Positions 58,636 through 64,000 of a stretch of 64,000 bases of DNA are shown in pieces. How positions within the stretch are numbered: position 1 is the first letter of the stretch; every line of letters begins with the position of its first letter. The DNA is taken from contig NZ_JPOE01000005.1 of assembly GCF_000733775.1 (NCBI RefSeq), positions 868,001 to 932,000 on the forward strand, in the 5' to 3' direction. A program made the translations under genes and the position numbers. This DNA is from Thiomonas sp. FB-Cd. Its GTDB lineage: Bacteria; Pseudomonadota; Gammaproteobacteria; Burkholderiales; Burkholderiaceae_C. Below the pieces are notes generated by a model, which was not told the origin of the DNA, ran no database searches, and saw only the letters and a program-made list of their open reading frames with translations.

Positions 58636-59919
58636 TCAGGCCGCGCGCAGCGCCGCCTCCAGCAGATCCAGGCCCTCGGCGAACACGGCGTCGGGGATGG
58701 TCAGCGGAAACAAAAAACGCAGCACGTTCGCGTCCACCCCACAACTCAGCAAGATGAGTCCTCGCTCCAGTGCCAGTGCCTGCACCCGCTTGGTGAAATC
58801 GGCATCGGGCTCACCGGTGGCCGGGTCCCTGAACTCCGCGGCGACCATCGCGCCCAGGCCGCGCACATCGTCGATCTGGGGCACGACGCTGCGCAACGCC
58901 TGCAGCCGGCTCTTGAGCCTGTCGCCAAGCATCTGGCCGCGCTCGGGCAGCTTCTCTTCGCGCATCACGTCAATCACGGCGTGCGCGGCGGCTACCGCCA
59001 GCGGGTTGCCAGCATACGTGCCGCCCAGCCCGCCGGGCGCCGGCCCATCCATGATCTCCGCACGGCCTGTCACCGCTGACAACGGCATGCCCGAGGCCAG
59101 CGATTTGGCAATCGTCATCAGGTCCGGCAGCACCCCGGTCTGCTCATGGAAGTGCTCCATAGCGAACATCCGCCCGGTGCGCCCAAAGCCGCTTTGCACC
59201 TCGTCGGCGATCAGCACGATGCCGTGCTCGTCGCACAACGCGCGCAGCCACTTCAAGGCCTCGGGCTGGATCACGTTGAAACCGCCCTCGCCCTGAATGG
59301 GCTCGACGATGATGGCCGCCACCCGCGAGGGCTCAATGTCGGCCTTGAAAAGCTGCTGCATCGCCTTCCTGGTCTCGTCGAGCGCGGCGCCATGGCAAGG
59401 GAAGGGGACGTGGTAGATCTCGGGCGGAAAGGGGCCGAATCCCGCCTTGTACGGCTGCACCTTGCCTGTCAGCGACACGGCAAAGAGGCTGCGACCGTGA
59501 AAGCCGCCGCCAAACGCGATGACTCCCGCGCGCTTCGTGTAGGCGCGAGCGATCTTGATGGCATTTTCCACGGCTTCGGCGCCGGTGGAGAACAGGGCGG
59601 TCTTCTTCGGGAAGTCGCCTGGCGTGAGCGCGTTGAGCTTTTCCGCGAGACTGACATAGCTCTCATATGGCACGACTTGATAACAGGTGTGCGTGAAGTG
59701 CTCCAGCTGCTCCTCAAGGGCGGCGACGATCTTCGGATGCCGGTGACCGACGTTGAGGACAGCAATACCGCCTGCGAAATCAATGAAGCGGCGACCTTCG
59801 ACGTCCCACAGTTCGGCGCCCTCGGCGTGATCGGCAAAAAAGCTCGCCATGACGCCCACGCCACGCGGTGTGGCCGCCGCCTTGCGGGCCATGAGTTGTT
59901 CGTTACGAGAATGGTTCAT
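58636..59919 (-). CDS. gabT: 4-aminobutyrate aminotransferase-like class III aminotransferase
   Basis: This 427-residue PLP enzyme would transaminate GABA (or a related omega-amine) with 2-oxoglutarate to succinate semialdehyde. It shows FIDFAGGIAVLNVGHRHPK near the N-terminus, GAEAVENAIKIARA, FHGRSLFA, the LIADEVQSGFGRTG aspartate motif, and PLP lysine Lys272 in TIAKSLASGMP. Length and motifs match bacterial GabT/PuuE. The start at 59919 (MNHSRNEQL) is conserved; the longer frame to 59991 is not. It lies 96 bp downstream of the aldehyde dehydrogenase in the same direction, supporting a putrescine-to-GABA-to-succinate route. A beta-alanine or 5-aminovalerate substrate is possible. Confidence 0.9.
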   Translation of the reverse strand: MNHSRNEQLMARKAAATPRGVGVMASFFADHAEGAELWDVEGRRFIDFAGGIAVLNVGHRHPKIVAALEEQLEHFTHTCYQVVPYESYVSLAEKLNALTPGDFPKKTALFSTGAEAVENAIKIARAYTKRAGVIAFGGGFHGRSLFAVSLTGKVQPYKAGFGPFPPEIYHVPFPCHGAALDETRKAMQQLFKADIEPSRVAAIIVEPIQGEGGFNVIQPEALKWLRALCDEHGIVLIADEVQSGFGRTGRMFAMEHFHEQTGVLPDLMTIAKSLASGMPLSAVTGRAEIMDGPAPGGLGGTYAGNPLAVAAAHAVIDVMREEKLPERGQMLGDRLKSRLQALRSVVPQIDDVRGLGAMVAAEFRDPATGEPDADFTKRVQALALERGLILLSCGVDANVLRFLFPLTIPDAVFAEGLDLLEAALRAA

Positions 59920-60015
59920 GTTGAAAAATCCGTGAGTCCGATGGTGGCATCCCCGGCTCTGACCCAGGGGTCGCGCCGGAGACTGGCCCATGCAAAGGTG
60001 CGCTCGATCGGCGCA

Positions 60016-61530
60016 TCAGGCCGATTCGATACGCATCCAGGTGGTCTTGAGTTCGGTGTACTTGTCGAAGGCATGCAGCGACTTGTCGCGCCCGTTCCCG
60101 GACTGCTTCACGCCGCCGAAAGGCACGGTGATGTCATCTTCGTCGTACTGATTCACATGCACGGTGCCCACATGCAGCGCACGCGACACGCGCATGGCGC
60201 GATCGATATTGCGCGTCCACAGCCCGGCGTGCAGGCCGTAGCTGCTGTCGTTGGCCATCGCAATGGCGTCAGCTTCCGTCTTGAAGCGAATGACGGCAAG
60301 CACCGGCCCGAAGATCTCCTCGCGGGCGATTTTCATCGTGTTGCTCACGTGGTCGAACACCGTGGGCGCCACGAACTGACCGCCGGTTTCTTCAAGGGCG
60401 CGGCAACCCCCGGTGACGCACCGCGCGCCTTCGGCCAAGCCGCTCTGGATGTAGCCCATCACTGTCTGCGTCTGCCCCTCGTCCACCAGGGCGCCAAGCA
60501 CCGTTCCCGGGTCGAGCGGGTCGGCTGGGGCGTACTGCGGGGTCAAGGCTCGGAGTTTTTCGACGAAGGCGTCGGCAATGTCCTCCTGCACGAGCAGGCG
60601 TGAGGGCGCGTTGCACGACTCGCCCTGGTTGTAGAACATGCTGCCTGCGGCGGTGGCTGCGGCGCGGTCCAGATCATCGAAGTCGGCGAATACGATATTC
60701 GCCGACTTACCGCCGAGCTCGTTGTAGATGCGCTTGAGATTGCTGCGGCTGGCGTAGTCCAGCATCTTGCGCCCCACGCGGGTGGAGCCGGTGAAGCCCA
60801 CGGCATCCACACCCATGTGCAGCGCCAGCGCCTCGCCGGCCTCATGGCCGTAGCCCGGCACCACATTGAACACGCCTTCGGGCATCCCCGCTTCCAGCGC
60901 AAGCTCTGCCAGGCGCAGTGCCGTGAGCGGCGACTTTTCGCTCGGTTTGAGCACGACGCTGTTGCCCGCGGCAAGCGCTGGCCCGAGCTTCCAAGATGCC
61001 ATCAGCATGGGGTAGTTCCAGGGCACGATGGCGCCCACCACCCCCACCGGCTCGCGCGTGATGAGTGCCAGGGCATCGCGCCCCGTCGGGGCAATCTCGT
61101 CATAGATCTTGTCCACGGCCTCGCCGTACCACTGGATACAGCGCGCTGCAGCGGGCACATCGGCGGAAAGGCTGTTGCGAATGGGCTTGCCCATGTCCAG
61201 CGTCTCCAGCAGGGCGAGTTCCTCGCGGGCAGCACGCATCTGTTCGGCGAAAGCCAGCATCACTTTCTTGCGTGCGGCAGGCGATTTTCCCGCCCAACGG
61301 CGGTCGTCGAACGCCGCGCGAGCGGCAGCCACGGCGCGGTCGACATCGGCGGCCTGGCCGCGCGCCACACGCGTGATGACCTTGCCGTCCAGCGGCGAGA
61401 TGCAGTCGAACCACTGTCCATCGGTGGCGTTGTAGCGCTGGCCATTGATGAGCATGCGCCCGTCGATGCCTGCGGCGATGCGGTCGGCGGCACGGGCGTG
61501 CCAAAGGTCACGCGGGGATGGTGCGTTCAT
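60016..61530 (-). CDS. puuC: Aldehyde dehydrogenase, PuuC-like (gamma-glutamyl-gamma-aminobutyraldehyde type)
   Basis: This 504-residue NAD(P)-dependent aldehyde dehydrogenase has the catalytic Cys306 (GESCNAPSRL), a NELGGKSAN motif with the general-base Glu, the cofactor motif FTGSTRVGR, and IVPWNYPMLMASWKLGPALA (given as IVPWNYPML, then KLGPALAAGNSVVLKPSE). Sequence pieces such as NGQRYNATDGQWFD and SGNGRDKSLHAFDKYTELKTTW (SGNGRDKSLHA, then DKYTELKTTW) are typical of PuuC and related omega-aminoaldehyde enzymes. It would oxidise gamma-(glutamylamino)butyraldehyde or 4-aminobutyraldehyde. No glutamate-putrescine ligase or PuuB/PuuD gene is in the window. It starts at ATG 61530. Confidence 0.88.
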   Translation of the reverse strand: MNAPSPRDLWHARAADRIAAGIDGRMLINGQRYNATDGQWFDCISPLDGKVITRVARGQAADVDRAVAAARAAFDDRRWAGKSPAARKKVMLAFAEQMRAAREELALLETLDMGKPIRNSLSADVPAAARCIQWYGEAVDKIYDEIAPTGRDALALITREPVGVVGAIVPWNYPMLMASWKLGPALAAGNSVVLKPSEKSPLTALRLAELALEAGMPEGVFNVVPGYGHEAGEALALHMGVDAVGFTGSTRVGRKMLDYASRSNLKRIYNELGGKSANIVFADFDDLDRAAATAAGSMFYNQGESCNAPSRLLVQEDIADAFVEKLRALTPQYAPADPLDPGTVLGALVDEGQTQTVMGYIQSGLAEGARCVTGGCRALEETGGQFVAPTVFDHVSNTMKIAREEIFGPVLAVIRFKTEADAIAMANDSSYGLHAGLWTRNIDRAMRVSRALHVGTVHVNQYDEDDITVPFGGVKQSGNGRDKSLHAFDKYTELKTTWMRIESA

Positions 61531-61609
61531 GCGAATCTCCAGAGGTTTATGGTGTGATGTGTTGATGGCCTGGCGGCATCCAGTCCTCGCCTGCGACTGC
61601 AGGATGACG

Positions 61610-61981
61610 TCAAGACGCTTCGGATTTCAGCGCCATGATGGCGTAATGCTTGCGCACCCGGGTCCGGTTTTCCCAGATGCCTTCAAAGCCGCCGGGCACG
61701 ACAAAAGCGTCCCCGGCGCGAAAACTCTGCACCTGGCCGTCGGCTGCGGTGAGCGTCATCTCGCCTTCGAGGAGGACGCAGAATTCTTCTTCGTGCGGGT
61801 CATAGCGTACGCGCCACGCGCCGGGCTCACCTTGCCAGGTGCCGGCATTGAACTGAGCCGTGGGGTCAGCGTAGTGGTTCCACACCTGCTGGCGAGGGTC
61901 CCCGCGCAGCACGCGGTCCGCAGCGGGGATCAATGGCTCCTGCACCACGTGGCTGGAGCCGAATGCGACGATGGACTTCAT
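61610..61981 (-). CDS. Small cupin protein
   Basis: This single-domain cupin of 123 residues has the metal-site pattern YDPHEEEFCVLLEGEMTL and a second motif ending FVVPGGFEGIWE. It resembles cupins of the DUF861/EutQ-like kind found next to polyamine-degradation genes. It has no helix-turn-helix, so it is not a PuuR regulator. It lies between the porin and puuC on the same strand. Function unknown; a small-molecule binding or isomerase role is possible. Confidence 0.82.
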   Translation of the reverse strand: MKSIVAFGSSHVVQEPLIPAADRVLRGDPRQQVWNHYADPTAQFNAGTWQGEPGAWRVRYDPHEEEFCVLLEGEMTLTAADGQVQSFRAGDAFVVPGGFEGIWENRTRVRKHYAIMALKSEAS

Positions 61982-62004
61982 GGAATAAGGATGTGAACAA
62001 GGCA

Positions 62005-62040
62005 GTGCCCCGGCGGCAGTGCTGAGAGCCGCCGGGGCAC
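62005..62040 (-). terminator. Strong hairpin between porin and cupin genes
   Basis: A perfect 13-bp inverted repeat, GTGCCCCGGCGGC and its complement, with a 10-nt loop begins 6 bp after the porin stop (minus strand). The sequence after it on that strand has only a weak T content (TGCCTTGTTC). It probably ends or attenuates porin transcription before the cupin/puuC/gabT genes, or stabilises the upstream mRNA. Confidence 0.75.
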
Positions 62041-62046
62041 ACCCGA

Positions 62047-63432
62047 TCAGAAGCTCACCACCACCGAGGCCGCGAGCAGGTTGTTGTTATTGGTATAGCT
62101 GCCATCGGACACGTTGAGGAAGGTTGCCATGTTGGCGCGGTCGTAACGGTACTCGAGCTTGAGTGTCGTCGACTTCGAGTACAGGTAATTCGCCCCCAAC
62201 GTCAGCGCGTAGCGGTTGGCGCCATCACAGTTTGTCGCCCCCGAATTGACGCACACGGGATCCGGCCCAAAACCGTTGAGCGAGTCCGTACCGTTGTAAC
62301 CGCCGACCAGGCCACCGCCGTTCTTCGAGTCGTTCAGGTAGTCGGCGCGGACGTAGCCCAGCACACGCGGCGTGTAGTTGTAGGTGAGCATGCCGGACAG
62401 CCCCCACCATTGCGCATCACCCCCGTTGAATGCGGCACCAACCTGCTTGCCTGCCCCGAACTGGCCGTAATAGCCCCAGTTGCCCTTGTTCAGGTAGCCA
62501 TCGGCCTCGAACATGGTCGTGCTTGACGTTCCGTTGGCCACACCGATGCCGGTCGAGCTCACATTGGGCGTCTTGCCGACCAGGGCCCAGAACCCGACCC
62601 CTGCGCTGTCGTAACCGGGAAGGCTGTAGTCGGCGCGGAAGATTGCAGCCGGCGCACGGCCCCCGGTGCCGTTGTTGTAGTAATAGCGCGGGGAGTTGAC
62701 GTTGCCAACCAAGGCCTTCCATTCGAGATTGCCGTTGGTGACATCGACGCCGGCACCCGTGTATGCAAAGAGTTCGGTGAAGTCAAACAGAAGGTTGTGG
62801 GTGATCGACTTCGTCTGGTTGTCGAACACGTATTCATAACCTTCCCAATCCGGGATCTGACCTGCGATCAGGCGCGTATTCTGGTCGCCATTCAGGGGCA
62901 TCGACACGGACGCCTCGTTGACAATGGAATTGCCATTCATGTTGGCGCCGGTGCCGCGGTCAGGCGCCAGGTTCAGGGTCCACTTGGTGCCACCTTCAGT
63001 GACCTTCTGGAACTGAATATAGGCTTGGCCGAAACTGGAGTTGTCGTAGTTGTAAATCGTGCTGCCGGCCGGGTCGCCATTCGAGCGATTCAGGAAGACG
63101 AATGAGCTGTTCTGTTGGTCCTTGTTGTACACATAGGCGGGCGCAATCATGCCGGTGATGCTCAAGCCCTTCAAGCCCGACGTCTCGGCCGCGCTTTTGA
63201 CGCCGGTCACCTGCACGGCTGCGTGGTTGGCCACCTGAGAAGCCTCTTCGGTGGCTTTCTGGTTGTCCTGAATCTGCGCCTGCTGCGTTTTCACCTGGGC
63301 TTCGAGTTGCTGGACCTTGGCCTTCAAGGCCTCGAGCTCCTTAAGGATGTCGGCGTTCGTGTCAGCCATGGCGATGGCCGGCACGAGACCGAGGCTAAGC
63401 GTCAAAATCGACAACCTGAACTTCTTCTGCAT
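62047..63432 (-). CDS. Outer-membrane porin with coiled-coil N-terminus (DUF3138-like)
   Basis: This 461-residue protein has a signal peptide (MQKKFRLSILTLSLGLVPAIAMA), then a short coiled coil (about 27-60; LKELEALKAKVQQLEAQVKTQ) as in trimeric porins, a linker, and a beta-barrel region full of alternating aromatic and polar strands such as GYVRADYLNDS. It ends in the C-terminal phenylalanine (VVVSF) recognised by the Bam machinery. It is likely a general or amine-permeable porin for the adjacent uptake and catabolic genes. A 13-bp hairpin follows its stop. Confidence 0.87.
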   Translation of the reverse strand: MQKKFRLSILTLSLGLVPAIAMADTNADILKELEALKAKVQQLEAQVKTQQAQIQDNQKATEEASQVANHAAVQVTGVKSAAETSGLKGLSITGMIAPAYVYNKDQQNSSFVFLNRSNGDPAGSTIYNYDNSSFGQAYIQFQKVTEGGTKWTLNLAPDRGTGANMNGNSIVNEASVSMPLNGDQNTRLIAGQIPDWEGYEYVFDNQTKSITHNLLFDFTELFAYTGAGVDVTNGNLEWKALVGNVNSPRYYYNNGTGGRAPAAIFRADYSLPGYDSAGVGFWALVGKTPNVSSTGIGVANGTSSTTMFEADGYLNKGNWGYYGQFGAGKQVGAAFNGGDAQWWGLSGMLTYNYTPRVLGYVRADYLNDSKNGGGLVGGYNGTDSLNGFGPDPVCVNSGATNCDGANRYALTLGANYLYSKSTTLKLEYRYDRANMATFLNVSDGSYTNNNNLLAASVVVSF

Positions 63433-63464
63433 GGTCTTCTCCCTGAGCGACGGTTATGAATGAA

Positions 63465-64000
63465 CTACGACAATACGGTCCCGGTATCTCCCGCATGGAT
63501 GCCGGGGTGGAACTCCATTTCCTGCCGATACGCGGCAGCGCTTTCCTTGGCCCGCTGCCGCTCGCGGCGCGCCATCAGCACGCTGCTGATGGCCACGGCA
63601 ACGATGACCAGATAAACGGTGACGGCACCCACCACGTTGATCGTGGGATTCAGGCCGAGTCGGGCACGCGAGAAGATGACCACGGGCAGGGTGGTACTGC
63701 CTGGCCCCGAGAGGAACGCGGAAATGACCACCTCGTCGAGCGAGAGCGAGAATGCCAGCAACCAGGCTGACACGAGCGCCTGCGAGATCGAGGGCAGGGT
63801 CACCAGCATGAAGACCTGAAAGGGTCGCGCTCCGAGATCCATCGCCGCCTCTTCAATGGATTGGTCCATTTCCTTCAAGCGCGACTGCACCACCACGGTG
63901 GCGTAGGAAATCGCCATGACGGTGTGGCCAATGAAGATCGTGAAGAACCCCTTCTGGGGAAAGCCGATCGCCTTTTGCACCGTGACGAAGAACAGCAGCA
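63465..64000 (-). CDS. potC: Spermidine/putrescine ABC transporter permease, PotC-like (5' end beyond window)
   Basis: The frame is open to the window edge, so the visible 178 or so residues are the C-terminal two thirds of an ABC-importer inner-membrane permease. Four membrane segments are visible. The EAA loop reads EEAAMDLGARPFQVFMLVTLPSI, here EEAAMDLGARPFQ with the key EAA...G pattern that contacts the ATPase. The following FSLSLDEVVISAFLSGPGSTTLPV is typical of PotC/YdcV (FSLSLDEVVIS then GPGSTTLPV). It would transport putrescine or another polyamine. The ATPase, partner permease and binding protein are expected beyond the window. It lies 32 bp upstream of the porin gene's start. Confidence 0.9.
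   Translation of the reverse strand, partial: LLFFVTVQKAIGFPQKGFFTIFIGHTVMAISYATVVVQSRLKEMDQSIEEAAMDLGARPFQVFMLVTLPSISQALVSAWLLAFSLSLDEVVISAFLSGPGSTTLPVVIFSRARLGLNPTINVVGAVTVYLVIVAVAISSVLMARRERQRAKESAAAYRQEMEFHPGIHAGDTGTVLS

Noticed and set aside
59146..60603. A 485-codon plus-strand open frame
   Set aside because: It is antisense to gabT and puuC, whose motifs are unmistakable; no family similarity is seen in the plus-strand translation.

Overview
The window looks like a high-GC, Gram-negative betaproteobacterial chromosome. The evidence is an outer-membrane porin with a coiled-coil N-terminus, exosortase-A-type exopolysaccharide genes, queA/tgt, katG and a putrescine-catabolism block. A Burkholderiales bacterium, possibly Thiomonas-like, is my guess from gene content only. 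No tRNA, rRNA or CRISPR array was seen.

Region 1 (1-30.7 kb, plus strand) is a large exopolysaccharide (EPS) locus with a hybrid NRPS/PKS assembly line inside it. It opens with a WecB-like epimerase homologue, a GNVR chain-length determinant and a BY-kinase. The assembly line follows: A-PCP-KS-AT-ACP-aminotransferase, then C-A-PCP-C-PCP, then a Sfp-type phosphopantetheinyl transferase. After it come two alpha/beta-hydrolase-fold proteins of the exosortase-A-associated kind, a membrane GT2, a deacetylase, an O-antigen ligase/polymerase-like protein, GT4 enzymes, a second deacetylase, a frameshifted DUF218 protein, an acetyltransferase, another GT4 and a Wzx-like flippase. From the PPTase to the DUF218 gene the reading frames overlap or abut, so peptide/polyketide and polysaccharide genes are probably co-transcribed. 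Reading the specificity residues by eye suggests Val, then malonyl extension, beta-transamination and Ser. There is no thioesterase, and the last module has no A domain. An IS630-type element sits at 26.0-27.2 kb.

Region 2 (31.0-34.3 kb, minus strand) is a converging EPS sub-operon: deacetylase, FemAB/CelD-like GNAT and GT2. It looks less GC-rich by eye. Region 3 (34.5-43.4 kb) is mostly housekeeping: a decayed queA fragment, thpR, a second and different IS630-type element, an EamA transporter, a DUF2147 protein, trhO, an LplT-like MFS protein, tgt and intact queA. The queA fragment and the intact queA form direct repeats about 8 kb apart.

Region 4 (43.7-52.6 kb, plus strand) is a second, separate assembly line: an acyl-AMP ligase fused to a carrier domain, and an NRPS of C-A-PCP-C-A-PCP with predicted Gln-like and Gly sites, again without a thioesterase. 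The PPTase of region 1 is the only one seen and could serve both lines.

Region 5 (52.9-64 kb) holds katG, two tandem membrane PAS-GGDEF diguanylate cyclases, and a minus-strand polyamine block: PotC-like permease (cut by the window edge), porin, cupin, PuuC-like aldehyde dehydrogenase and GabT-like aminotransferase. This block would take up putrescine and convert it through aldehyde and GABA-type intermediates to succinate semialdehyde.
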